From Brugia malayi (Eukaryota; Nematoda; Chromadorea; Rhabditida; Onchocercidae), in contig NW_025062479.1 in the NCBI RefSeq assembly GCF_000002995.4, positions 19,340,721 to 19,404,720 of the forward strand: a DNA stretch of 64,000 bases. Direction: 5' to 3'. Of this stretch, positions 55,901-64,000 are shown piece by piece. The translations under genes and the position numbers were made by a program. The first letter of the stretch is position 1. Each line of letters begins with the position of its first letter. Under the pieces are notes generated by a model that searched no databases, was not told the DNA's origin, and saw only the letters and a list, made by a program, of their open reading frames with translations.

Positions 55901-58900
55901 CCGAATTTTCATTTGAAATTATTTCTAACCGAATAATTAATTCGTTAAAATTAGCTACATTCACTGAAAGAAAAGGAAGGAAAGAATATGAGACAATACA
56001 TTACCCACCAGTAGAATAAATAAAGTAAACATAGAGAAAAGTTATTTTGGGAACAAACTTACTTTCGAAGGTATAATCCCTAAAAAGTTCATCTGCATTG
56101 ATGAATTCTGGCATATTCCGGACAGTTACCAAATCTGGATCACCGACATTACATATAAATGGACTTTCGTATACGCTCTGATTGAAGAGTCGTACATCAA
56201 TAGAATGTTCACCTTCAAATACTTTCATATATTTTTTTACTTACCTTACTAAAAAAAGAAAACTTCATCATTTATTCGACGAATTTATCTTAATCAAATT
56301 AAGCTTTTTCTGAGAAGGTGGCAAAGGAAATATTTCTAACATTTTTACTAAATCCGTAGTCGACATGACAAGCTTCCTTATGCATTATAAGAAAGCTTTA
56401 ATCTTTATTAACAAGCAACAACATACTAATTCATACCGGCTTCAACAGGTTTCCATTCTACTTTGTGAGTTACGTCATCAGTTTGATAAACTCGCGCTCG
56501 TTTCGATTTTCCGGAAGGTGCTAAAAAACATAAAGTTAATTGGTAAAAAAATTTTTTTAATATCTTTTCTACTTTTTTTTACATTTTAGTCTCGCTGTCA
56601 TCCTCATTCCAGCATCGAATCAATCGATCAATACGTATGGATTATATATAATCATATATAAAAAATGCAAACAAAGCGACAATGAATGAATCAGTCAAGA
56701 AGATGAACTGCTAAATCAATATCTGCAGGACTGGGATAGAATTAAAAACCTGTATAAAAGTCTTGAAAAATTTCACAGTTTAATTTAGAATCAAAATATC
56801 CTCTGAAAATTATAAGTTCAATTTTTGATTTCAAAACTTCAAGGATTTCTATTGACAACGGACGACAGTAGTAAACACATAACAAATTATTATTATACGA
56901 CTTTGCACTACTAAAGAATTTTTTGACATTAAAGCACTGATGCAAAGATTCATGTGCCGGTAATATTAGTAGCTTATTATCTTGTCAGATTTCATAACTC
57001 CTTTCAGCAATTTTAAAACATAAAAATAGCATAATTTGCATGTTTCTGATGGGAAAACTGAGCATCAAAAAATAATAATAGCAGACTTTTAATAATCGCA
57101 AAAAATGTTTCAGCTGAAATAATGATTTTTGATAAGTGAAAATAAAAGATTATTCATTCTACTCAAACAATGATATATTCTGGAGCAATAACATGATTTA
57201 AAATGTCAATTAAGAGTAAATCTTAATGAAAAACAAAAGAAGACGAGTTCATCCAACTTTTCCCAAAAAAGAAATGCGACAAAAACTAATCTATCCCACT
57301 TATTTTGCATGTAGAAACTTTATGTAAGTGTAAAGTAAAGAATAACTTCATAATTTTGAAAGCAAATGCGCAAGAAATATACCAGTGATGGTAACGGTGA
57401 TATCCTTACATTCAGCACCAACTGCATGAATAAAAAAGGTATTAAGTCGATCAACTGAAGCCATTCGTAAATTTTCGCCGTAAACAGATACTGAGCTTGC
57501 ATCTGCTATATCCAAGATAAATGGAGAACCTATAATTAGATTATCAATTTAGGTATCAAAATATATCATTTCGAGATGAATAAAGAATTCCTCCCAAGTT
57601 TGATTCCTTTCTTGAAGTAATTAAGCGTTCCAGATAAAAAGCTAACAACATGGATGCAAAATTATTAAATATTTAGGAAAACATATAATTCAACATCAGT
57701 TAAGATTTAGGCATCTGAACATCTGAAATAGTTGTAACATGTAGCAATAAATGTCCAACATACAGATTTCCAGAGCCGAAAAGCGAAAAATGTAAAATTT
57801 ACCTTTAACTTCCATATTATTAAAAAGGACATGAATTTTGTATTGTCCAGCACCGTCAGGAGTGAAACTGATCCGATAGACACCCGAATTACCTTGTTCG
57901 AGCACCTCACACGGCAAACTTCGACCATGCCGTAATACCGAGACCTATTAATAGGATTCGATATATATTTTTTCATTACGAAGAAGGTAAACATAATTTG
58001 ATTGTAAATATAATTATTAACAATTCTTATTACAGTGATAGCAAAAACAGATTTTACATGCTTTTCTAAATTTTAAACAGAAAATAGTTGGACAGTTATG
58101 GGTAAAATATCAAGAATTTTTGCTGCTAAAAGTTATTTACAACAAATTAAATAAAAAAGATGCACAGCAAAATATAATTTATTAATTGAACGAAAGAATC
58201 AAAAGGTTCGCAATCGGTAATACCAAATTAAATTTGAACAATCAGAACCATTTAATGCAGTATATCGCAACTCCCCTTCTATTACTAGAAAAGAACATGG
58301 TTAGAAATTTCTTGGCACCGCAGATTAATTGTATTTAATTTGAATGGTCCAGTAAATCACGGAAAACAAAGAATAGCATAGTATCCCCCTTTCGATTTCT
58401 TCTCAGTGGATGGTGAAAAATCACTCTAAGATTGAAATCAAAAAATCGAGAAAAGTGCTAATTTTTCTTTTAAATGGTTTTTAAATACAAAAAAAACCAT
58501 ACAGGGAGAACGAGTTTTAAGAAAATGTAGTTATCAAAGAAAATTTATGACCGTATCAAACCTTCTGAGATATTAATTACATCTAACTTAACATGAAAAA
58601 AAAAAAATGTCCAGCGCCATACTTATTTTAGGAAAAGGAAATGACCGGATAAGAAAAATGGGAAGAAAATATCTTTGTAAGCTGCCCAAATTCATTCATT
58701 CCCGGTCATTTCTTATATCCCATAATATATTATTATTATGCCCAAATTATATGATATCATTGTACTCATACTATGATGTATTGTTACTGTATTCAGATAT
58801 ATATTACTGTATCCAAGCCCAACTACTACTGTGTTGATTATTACTATGCCAATTCTCCACAGCATTCTTGTAATCAGATTGTCTATCACATATTAGTACT

Positions 58901-61169
58901 ATATTCGGACTTACTGAATTCAGATTTTCCATATTATTATTGCACTCAGATTGCTACACAGATCATGTGGTTTATGAATTTGCTGTTTGGTTTAACGGCG
59001 TATTCACAGTCTCTTAGCAACTATTCATGTCAGTAATCTTTCTGTTTGTTTGATCTTGAAAATTCGAATTTATTGTATCAAAGACCTAATTTTATAACTA
59101 AATTTCAGAATACTAAGGTGTTCCATAAATTTCTTGGAAATATAAGGAAATAATTATTTTCAAAAGAATACCTTGAGAAAACCATCGCCGGCTTGTGACG
59201 CATTCACACTGAACTTCAGCTCTTGACCGACCAGCCCTACATCCAAACCATAAACCTAAATTTAGAGAGAAAAATAACTTCGATGTCAATAATTACTTCC
59301 AAATTTGCCTTAAATAATCAAACTAATCACGTTTTCGATTTTTATTGTTTCTAGCAAACTCTTTTGTCTACTGAATAAAAATCGAATACCTGAACAAGAT
59401 TGGCGTCGTAAACTTTACAAGAAAATGGAGAACCTCGAATGTGATCACCATCGTAAAGTATACCAATTTGCCATTTACCTGCAAAAGGTCAGACTGAAAT
59501 TGAACGAGCAAATGTCATATAATTAATTTTCTATTTACTTACATGAATCAAAAGAACTGATGAGCTATACCAAAATCTCAACGCCGTTTTTTAGGGAGGA
59601 AAGGAAAGAACTAAAAGGCAATGATGTCTAGATATGAGGTTTAACAAAGAAAATTTATCCTTCCTTAAATATGGAAATATATTGCTAGATTTTCTTCAAG
59701 AATTCAAGAACTGCATTAAAAGTTCTCAAGCCATCATAACAACGTAGTTCTGAAACCTATCATCCAACTTATAATTTCCATCCGATTCATATGATGGATT
59801 CTTCCAGTCAGTTTCAAACTTCGTATTAGTATCAAAACTAAATAGTTTAATTAATCATTTAAAACTGCTCTTATTTTGCAACCGTATCCTATGATACTCT
59901 TATTTTGTTTTATTTGTACTGTTATTTCCTCAGCATAAAAAAATCCTCCATTATAGTATTTGCAAAAAAAGAGAGAAGAACTGAAAAAATAATATAAAAA
60001 TGTCAGAAACTTTTAATCTAATATTTAAGCTGAAACTTTATCTTTTAAGTCCTGCTGATAAACGAATAATTTGCTGTGGTAAATGAATTCTTTGAAGATT
60101 TCATAAGCTTCTCTTAGCTCCATATATCTTATTCAAAAAGCTTTAGAAATAGATTTTTTTCGGAAAATATCGAATATCGTCTATTAAATTGTCAAACAAG
60201 AATTTTAAACCAGAAAGAAAATAAATGTTCATAATTAATAGTACTGAAAAAATAATTGTCATAAATTAATATATAGGAAAGTAAACAACAACCAGATAGA
60301 TGACTGTCTGGAATCTGAATACTGCCTTAACAACGATATAATAAAATCAGACGGTGACTCAGTTTCGAAATTTGAGCAGAGGTAAGATTTTGAATCTGTT
60401 TGATAATTTAATCAAATATAGCAATAAGAAGAAAGACAGCAATTTTGAATTCGTGATCCAGTATTTTAGAGTTAAATTCTGATTGCAGTAAAAAAGGTAT
60501 CACAGTAAATGTCTATCTGCTAGCAGAAATGATAAATCGAGATCCTAAAATAAAGCCACCAATCAGTAAATTGTAAATTAATTAGTAACGAATAAAAACA
60601 AACTAACCAACTTCATTTGGTGTGAAAGTAGCTGTAAAAATGCTTCCTTTCTTGAGTACATGGCAATTTTTGACACATCCTGAAGGCGCAATTGCCTCAA
60701 CAAGGATGGAACCTGCGGAAGAATCACCATGTGCATTTATCTATAAGTTCTTATCACTAAATTAGAATTATCAATATTTTCAGTTTCATCTTCTTGAGAC
60801 ACGCATTTCTTGTCAAAGAATATATGATTTCTGCTGTGCGATTTATTAGAATAAATCATTTTCTGTGAAAATCAGTTTTTCCGGGTTTATAGAAAACTAT
60901 TTCTGTTTTGTTTCCTACAAGTTTCTTGCAGTTGAAAATTCTCTTTTAAACTGAATTTATTTGTTGTCAAGTAGTTATGCGATAATGTGATTATAAAAAT
61001 AATCTGTCCCGCAGCATTTTGGAAACTGTGCCAAATCGCATAGGATTTCAAATATATTTAGAGATATCCAATCACTTACCACTACTTCAACAATCGAACC
61101 AATAGAACAAGGTTCGCTTAAACCGGAAAACGAAACATGCCCAATATCGGGCACCGGATAGAGGTCCAT
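26548..61169 (-). CDS. fln-2: Filamin-family scaffold protein, 58 exons, 23 filamin Ig repeats (FLN-2-like)
   Basis: Filamins are rod-like cytoplasmic scaffolds of beta-sandwich (filamin/ABP280) repeats that link the cytoskeleton to membrane and signalling proteins. I joined 58 exons by GT/GC-AG boundaries and phase. Together they give 9021 nt including the TGA stop, a 3006-residue protein. Repeats are recognised by recurring motifs: 'GSPF' or a variant at the last strand, 'FTP..VG' in the middle, and 'VDAS.AG.G.L' near the start. By residue: repeats 1-6 at about 8-590, a low-complexity insert at about 590-1213, repeats 7-8 at about 1213-1415, a Lys/Glu linker at about 1415-1480, repeats 9-20 at about 1480-2590, a Ser/Thr linker, repeats 21-23 at about 2613-2900, and a Pro-rich tail to 3006. 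No calponin-homology domain is encoded. The start is the first ATG after a TTTCAG acceptor, with an in-frame TAG upstream. The family call is certain. The FLN-2 paralogue call is inferred from divergence and the insert. Alternative isoforms with exons beyond 64 kb are possible. Confidence 0.93.
28928..30996 (-). CDS. fln-2: Filamin exons 47-52: repeats 18-20, linker and start of repeat 21
   Basis: Exons: 30996-30820, 30664-30518, 30250-30122, 30035-29898, 29668-29398, 29055-28928. Repeat 18 has 'LAGSGDLTVELIDPSD' and 'FEFTPTKIGQYKL', and ends 'LVNGTPHTLTVEE'. Repeat 19 has 'TEISFTPTEVGRYLV' and 'TISGSPFEIEVVD'. Repeat 20 has 'VDATAAGSGKLRAEVRDWDG' and 'RVAYYPHQPGKYGIYLYW'. It is followed by about 28 Ser/Thr/Arg-rich residues ('PSTSRIIPLTNT'), resembling a hinge between the rod and the C-terminal repeats. 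Exon 51 (271 nt) covers the end of repeat 20 plus the hinge. Repeat 21 begins in exon 52 ('EMDYLRVILRGEGLTRAANN'). Confidence 0.91.
31115..34511 (-). CDS. fln-2: Filamin exons 40-46: repeats 14-17 and start of repeat 18
   Basis: Exons: 34511-34394, 34135-33933, 33648-33427, 33295-33122, 32866-32720, 32192-32109, 31255-31115. Repeat 14 ends in an atypical strand ('MPYGERQYVQVIQ') without SPF. Repeat 15 has 'FEVEFTPRTEGVHSISV' and 'HIRGSPFKITVLD'. Repeat 16 has 'VCSFIPRQVGLHLIDV' and 'LLPECPYECIVSD', with Glu-Cys-Pro-Tyr in place of Gly-Ser-Pro-Phe. Repeat 17 has 'YWVEFTPENIG' and 'PVVGSPFKCIVVD'. Six consecutive introns here are phase 1 and mostly split the same glycine or neighbouring codon, so each exon boundary falls at a repeat sub-module. 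Confidence 0.9.
34705..37340 (-). CDS. fln-2: Filamin exons 33-39: repeats 11-13 and start of repeat 14
   Basis: Exons: 37340-37093, 36774-36568, 36352-36259, 35940-35816, 35630-35561, 35168-35088, 34839-34705. Repeat 11 ends 'KPITGSPFTSKAFD'. Repeat 12 has 'IDAARAGAGNMEIIVSV', 'FKVSFTPQEAKDHLI' and 'DPIPGSPMVCPVRE'. Repeat 13 carries an N-terminal extension ('SSQLAAAMSSSMNAVG') before 'VGQTKGFSIDTGG', and ends 'LGIGPFVMEVSE'. Exon 37 is only 70 nt. Introns here range from about 180 to 680 nt. All junctions keep phase. Confidence 0.9.
37723..38987 (-). CDS. fln-2: Filamin exons 28-32: Lys/Glu-rich linker, repeats 9 and 10
   Basis: Exons: 38987-38864, 38797-38656, 38502-38419, 38214-38077, 37890-37723. 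Exon 28 is almost entirely charged ('KEKEEKRREEKERVKK' and similar) and probably forms a single alpha-helix or coiled coil of about 45 residues. Exon 29 continues 'GKETKKKKHQVEKR' before repeat 9 begins at 'SKIPSLSRVGRPAHI'. Repeat 9 ends 'DVQGSPFTCRAYD'. Repeat 10 has 'VDASQAGVGNLEVAVNEG', 'YDISFVPRELADHTI' and 'EPVPG|SPF'. The intron after exon 29 has a GC donor in perfect AG|GCAAGT context. A helical linker between filamin repeats could act as a rigid spacer; that is inference. Confidence 0.9.
39163..40930 (-). CDS. fln-2: Filamin exons 23-27: repeats 7 and 8
   Basis: Exons: 40930-40774, 40454-40348, 40066-39937, 39558-39376, 39220-39163. Repeat 7 opens 'SKHEIVRRGKDVEVKVDS', continues 'DDQLKVIVVLAAKG' and 'YEISFRPAEIGTHKV', and ends 'LHPMCPFPIRVYD'. 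Repeat 8 has 'VDAGRAGFGNLEMAI', 'FLVTFNPTTLGMHTV' and 'KNSPFEVNIVD'. The exon 23/24 junction uses the strong GTAAGT donor (40773) with the GTTGCAG acceptor (40455). An earlier TTTAG acceptor at 40474 would break the frame with that donor. The acceptor of exon 25 is a GAG rather than CAG/TAG. The exon 26 and 25 ends are phase 1. Confidence 0.87.
41395..46171 (-). CDS. fln-2: Filamin exons 16-22: ~620-residue low-complexity insert between repeats 6 and 7
   Basis: Exons: 46171-45982, 45585-45398, 45299-44373, 44087-43985, 43649-43524, 42211-42085, 41556-41395. They encode roughly residues 590-1211, without any Ig-repeat motif. Exon 18 (927 nt) is by far the largest in the gene and is rich in Ser, Thr, Tyr, Arg, Asp and Glu, for example 'SRSYDTKFSSEYRDLDSSSY'. 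Exons 20-22 are highly charged ('REEELD', 'EKRGGARKAIKDD') and end with a Ser/Pro stretch ('SKPSSPSPVSTPRATPR'). The composition suggests an intrinsically disordered, possibly phosphorylated linker; that is inference. The ATG-less frame continues upstream of residue MTSTY-like text, where the codon is GTG (Val), so exon 18 is internal and not a start. Exon 22 may start 3 nt later (41553), because TTCAGCAG offers two acceptors. Confidence 0.85.
43878..43927. repeat. (TA)n microsatellite
   Basis: An uninterrupted alternating TA tract of about 50 nt in the filamin intron between exons 19 and 20. Shorter TA tracts occur at 40580-40605, 33752-33771 and about 47430-47450. Confidence 0.9.
48282..50014 (-). 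CDS. fln-2: Filamin exons 14-15: repeat 6 and entry to the low-complexity insert
   Basis: Exons 50014-49847 and 48383-48282. Exon 14 carries most of repeat 6 ('VDAVDAGKGQLEISINQG', 'FIPQYPGKYVIDVTFNG', 'EQVQG'). Exon 15 finishes it with 'GCPIRVDILPKQ', where the usual SPF has become CPI, and then runs into Ser/Thr-rich sequence ('SISQQ'-like, 'TITSSSP'). Exon 14 is preceded by a 3.5-kb intron and exon 15 is followed by a 2.1-kb intron. These are the longest introns in the gene and flank the switch from folded to disordered protein. Both exons end in phase 1. Confidence 0.87.
50834..50911. repeat. Perfect-length hairpin: 29-bp stem, 20-nt loop
   Basis: The left arm 50834-50862 and the right arm 50883-50911 pair over 29 positions, with 27 Watson-Crick pairs, one T-G (wobble as RNA) and one A-C mismatch, around a 20-nt loop. 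The whole is 78 nt. It lies in the 3.5-kb intron between filamin exons 13 and 14, at the edge of a GC-richer patch. Size and shape resemble a microRNA precursor or a short palindromic/fold-back element. I do not recognise either arm as a known microRNA. Confidence 0.6.
50983..50990 (+). promoter_or_regulatory. TATA-like box inside a filamin intron
   Basis: TATAAAAG on the + strand in the context GGTATAAAAGG, about 70 nt after the hairpin and beside CTCGAG/TTCGAG-type short dyads. No coding exon is evident downstream on the + strand. In AT-rich DNA a TATA motif alone is weak evidence; its GC-rich flanks are the only support. Confidence 0.2.
53545..56520 (-). CDS. fln-2: Filamin exons 7-13: repeats 3-5 and start of repeat 6
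   Basis: Exons: 56520-56437, 56212-56063, 55271-55153, 54789-54644, 54320-54187, 54026-53947, 53686-53545. Repeat 3 ends 'VYESPFICNVGD'. Repeat 4 contains 'DASAAGSGNLEIMINGG' and 'FTPTQ', and ends 'VRMSPWKIQVRG'. Repeat 5 is the most divergent: 'YGPDGTDLPISVYR', 'CEYVINKVGDHHLEM' and 'IDPYPLTVSGYS' replace the usual motifs. Two choices rest on phase and domain alignment rather than on the strongest-looking site. Exon 8 starts after TTTGAAG at 56213, which gives 'EAG|EHSIDV'. Exon 12 stops at the earlier GTTAGT donor, giving 'INK|VGDHH'. The intron after exon 11 starts with GC, not GT. Exact ends of exons 8, 10 and 12 are a little less certain than the rest. Confidence 0.85.
57383..61169 (-). 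CDS. fln-2: Filamin exons 1-6: repeats 1-2 and start of repeat 3
   Basis: Exons (high to low coordinate): 61169-61080, 60740-60608, 59478-59390, 59255-59172, 57944-57803, 57529-57383. The protein starts MDLYPVPDIG and enters repeat 1 almost at once, so there is no N-terminal actin-binding module in this model. Repeat 1 runs through 'SSAGSILVEAIAPSG' and 'FTATFTPNEVG' and ends in 'IRGSPFSCKVYD'. Repeat 2 has 'VNASQAGDGFLKV', 'YRISFTPDGAGQY' and 'VKGSPFILDIAD'. Repeat 3 begins 'ASSVSVYGENLR'. Exons 2, 5 and 6 end in phase 1 and exons 1, 3 and 4 in phase 0. The split glycine codon G|GT that recurs through the gene is already visible here. Introns 2 and 4 are about 1.1-1.2 kb and look empty of other genes. 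Confidence 0.9.
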
Positions 61170-61325
61170 ATCGTCGTCGCTGTTGTTGTCGTGGTCGTCG
61201 TTGTTGCTATTTTTCCTGTTTTTATTTGTTTGATTCTATTTTAGAGCTTATAATTGATGTTGATTTTAAAATTTGAAGCGTTGCAAAGTCGATTGTTGTT
61301 CTAATTCTCGACACAATATTCGAAC
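61170..61325 (-). other. 5' UTR of the filamin gene, from a probable trans-splice (or intron) acceptor
   Basis: On the minus strand AAATTTCAG ends at 61326, a textbook nematode splice acceptor. The 156 nt from 61325 to the ATG at 61169 contain no other ATG, and an in-frame TAG lies at 61238-61236. This supports the chosen start and fits spliced-leader addition at 61325, although a cis-spliced 5' UTR exon would look the same. The last ~40 nt before the ATG are a degenerate trinucleotide run (GAC/AAC on the minus strand) that would read as Asn/Asp if translated. A second, weaker acceptor (AAAAACAG) at about 61217 could bring that run into an upstream reading frame. Confidence 0.55.
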
Positions 61326-64000
61326 CTGAAATTTGTGATAAAAATTAAGATGTTTGAAAGACATGGTTCTAAAATGGCGCAAGCAGTAATAAACATAAAA
61401 TCGGTAATAGTTAATCAGGTTTATGTATACAAAAAATCGATCTAGAAGGAATCAAAAATATGGACCAAATAAAAATATGCGATTATTGTAATCGATAAAA
61501 GATAGCACCATTTTCATTCTTTTTTATGTTATATTATTTTACAACACTATGATGCTATTTTCAATAAATTAAACATATTTTTCATATTTTTTCAATAAAT
61601 TACGCATGGGAGATATTTCAACTCATTTACATACTACTTAAGAGAAAAGTTCCTTTGATTTCTTAGTTTTAAAGGACTTTTTGAAATGAATTTTGATTTA
61701 AGAGTTTAAATGCTATTAAAAATCATTTGAAACAACAATAGAGGAAAGTGGGGAAACTGGAAATAGCATGAAAGGGGAAGTTTCTCGGGAGTGTTATATC
61801 GCATGACTAACCCATTCACATTTACCAACCAGCAACAGCATCATCATCACTCCAAAAATGTTCCAATTCATTTCACGGGTTGAATTTCTGAACTATGGAT
61901 GGAAGAAAGGAAAGGAAGGGAAGGATAGCACTAATGCAAGGAATTCCTTTCCACCATGTGTCAAACACTGTCAGAAATACCACTCAACATACAAGAATGC
62001 GTTACAGGTGAAAAAAAGAAAGAGAAAAAACCGATGGATACATTTCCACACCTTGATAAATTGCATTCCTCAGTCAAATTAATTCCCAAAACAGGTAAAT
62101 TTTTACTATAGTTAAAATGGAACTTATCGAAAAAAAATGCATGGATGATAGAAACTGTACATATTGCACTAATGGTTCCGAATCGATTGATACATCCTTC
62201 TTGAAACAAATTAGATAAGCTACAGAACCAGTTTTAACTCGTAAAGCCAATGAGTAATAAGCGCTTAAAACTATGTTGATCAAACAAAAACAAATTTTTT
62301 TAGCATTTTTTTTATTGTACAATCAAAACAGTTCATATGTTTAAAAAAAAAAAAAACATGTTTGCTGTATTTATTATTTTAACAGATAGCAGACTTATCA
62401 TTGTTTTTACTATTTTTTTACATAAAGGATTAAGTCGGAAACTACTCATTAAGATAAGGCCAAAAGCATAGAACTTCAAAAGTGAAACACCAAAACACAA
62501 TTCAAATACAAATTTAGCATAACACCATTTATTAAACATAACTGTAAGCATGGTACTGGGTCTGGCTTGTAGAGATACACTGGCCTACTTAATTGCAGCC
62601 AACAAAATTTCGACTTCGTCTACGTTCTGCTAATCTGTCAATGGTTAATGTAATCAAAGTTAAAATATTACAGTATTTAGGACGAACTTCTCTGATCGGA
62701 AAAATCCAGTGTTAAAAAAAGGCAAGCACTGTCCAGAAATGTAAACAATGAAAAAAATGTAGATGGCAAATGACCGCCAATTCATAGTAGTTGGAGAGGT
62801 AAAATTCAGGAAATTATCGACCCATGATTTGGAAATATGAAAAATATTTCGCTGGAAATATGAAAAATATTTCGAAAAATATTTCATAAAAAAATCGTAA
62901 TAAATCAATCGCCTGTGCATGTATACTAAAATTTGTTTAGGTTGAGTCTTATCATCTTGACGATGAACTTCTCTGATCGGAAAGATTGCTTGGAATAGTT
63001 TAAGGCGGCATATCACTTTGGGTATAAAATTTACCAGAAACGAGCTCTGGAGATTATTGATTGTTTATGAACTTGGCGAATTTGCCAAGCCACATAATAC
63101 ATTTGACTCTTTTACTTGGCAAAATGAATCAGTACTTCATTTAACATTAGGACTTTAATTATCGTACTAGTCTTTAACTATTATATTTTAATAAGACTAA
63201 GTCCAAAAAGTTTTCCAACACCAGAAATCAAGAAAAGTCAACAATTTCAAAAAAATCCATGCAATCAGAAATTAAGAATTATGAAACAATCCTGTATACG
63301 CTAATAAAAGCAGAATTAAATTTTGTTTTTAGATGCTCCTGAAATATTAGAGTAACTACCTATATTCTTTTTAATCGTATCTGCTAATATGGAAGAGTCA
63401 AGAAAGAAATATTAAAGTTTTAACTTGTATTTGTCCTCATGACTAGGTATGAAGAATAAGTTTAACAAATTTACTTGGCAAAATGAGTTCTAATAATGAA
63501 AGAAAGGAGATCGATTTAAGAGAAATTACTGGATGAGTGATGAATGAACTTTTCATTCCATGATGAAACCACATATGGCTCAAATTTCGTCAATGGAATT
63601 CGTTTGAGAAATAAACACTGATATTTAAAAAGCATATTAATATGTTTTCCAATGAAATGTAGGAAAAATTTTTAAATAGTCCAGTATCGCAATTTATGCG
63701 ATTAGTACAAATTCTTTTATAATCTTACTGTCTACATCAACAAAAGTTAATAAATTCAACAATTTCAATCAATTACCAACTATCGTTAAAATTTGAAGCA
63801 ATTGAAATTAATTAAAGTTTTACATTTCATTTTTTTTCTTAATTATCAGCAATCTATATTGTTATTTGGGCATAACAGGTTGTGTAACACTCGTAGGTAA
63901 TTTAATAGATCCAGCAACAAAAGAGTAATAAATGATGAATAACAGAAAATAAAATACTTAAATGTGTATAAGTAAAGAATAGCATTTAGCATCACTAAAT
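61326..64000. other. Upstream flank of the filamin gene, no coding exon recognised
   Basis: It holds the direct repeats described separately, a near-palindrome CTTGGCGAATTTGCCAAG near 63071-63088, and a 17-bp direct repeat TTTACTTGGCAAAATGA at about 63111 and 63470. Open frames on the minus strand (for example 63016-62660) show no calponin-homology or filamin motif. If longer filamin isoforms with a CH domain exist, their first exons must lie beyond 64 kb. Confidence 0.5.
62684..62983. repeat. 19-bp direct repeat pair upstream of the filamin gene
   Basis: GAACTTCTCTGATCGGAAA occurs at 62684-62702 and again at 62965-62983. Between them lies a 21-23 bp tandem duplication (GGAAATATGAAAAATATTTCG twice, about 62830-62873, cut to fit here). 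The function is unknown. The spacing (281 bp) might mark the ends of a small inserted element. Confidence 0.5.

Noticed and set aside
62660..63016. 118-codon minus-strand ORF as an upstream filamin exon
   Set aside because: The start is GTG, there is no filamin or calponin-homology motif, it spans the short duplicated segments, and its length is near chance.

Overview
The window looks like nuclear DNA of a parasitic nematode. It is AT-rich, its genes are split into many short exons, and splice acceptors are mostly of the (T)TTTCAG type. Acceptor-like sites just upstream of two start codons suggest spliced-leader trans-splicing. Gene style and the nematode-type filamin point to a spirurid/filarial-like worm, but the species is not determinable from the sequence alone. 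All supported protein genes lie on the minus strand.

Layout. (1) 1-1.5 kb: no gene recognised. (2) About 1.54-3.14 kb: a minisatellite of ~85-bp monomers organised into 430-bp higher-order units. (3) 3.1-13.9 kb: mostly featureless AT-rich DNA, containing a GC-richer island with a minus-strand TATA box and splice donor (~7.9-8.3 kb), one tRNA-Thr(CGU) gene (11435-11506) and a ~200-bp dispersed copy of a sequence found again at ~18 kb. (4) About 13.9-17.7 kb: decayed Bel/Pao-type LTR retrotransposon material (Gag, CCHC knuckles, protease, LTR-like ends). (5) 17.8-18.3 kb: two small in-phase putative exons. (6) 18714-21973: a complete eight-exon tetraspanin of 262 residues. (7) 22.0-26.4 kb: intergenic, with one or two weak candidate exons. 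(8) 26548-61169 (5' UTR to about 61325): one very large filamin gene. I reconstruct 58 coding exons, 9021 nt with stop, 3006 residues and 23 filamin-type immunoglobulin repeats. A ~620-residue low-complexity insert lies between repeats 6 and 7, a Lys/Glu-rich linker before repeat 9, and a Pro-rich C-terminal tail at the end. Every exon junction keeps frame, and the total is divisible by three. No calponin-homology actin-binding domain is present in this model. The architecture fits the divergent nematode filamin FLN-2 better than canonical FLN-1; this paralogue assignment is inference. (9) 61.3-64 kb: upstream DNA with short repeats and palindromes, no gene recognised.

How the genes relate: filamins are elongated scaffolds that bind membrane receptors and signalling proteins, and tetraspanins organise membrane microdomains. 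The two genes are neighbours on one strand but about 4.6 kb apart, each with its own acceptor-like site before the start codon, so nothing shows that they form an operon. The most unusual items are the CH-less filamin with its long insert and two GC-AG introns, the identical 93-nt exon-like duplication, a 29-bp-stem hairpin inside a filamin intron, and the 430-bp higher-order minisatellite.
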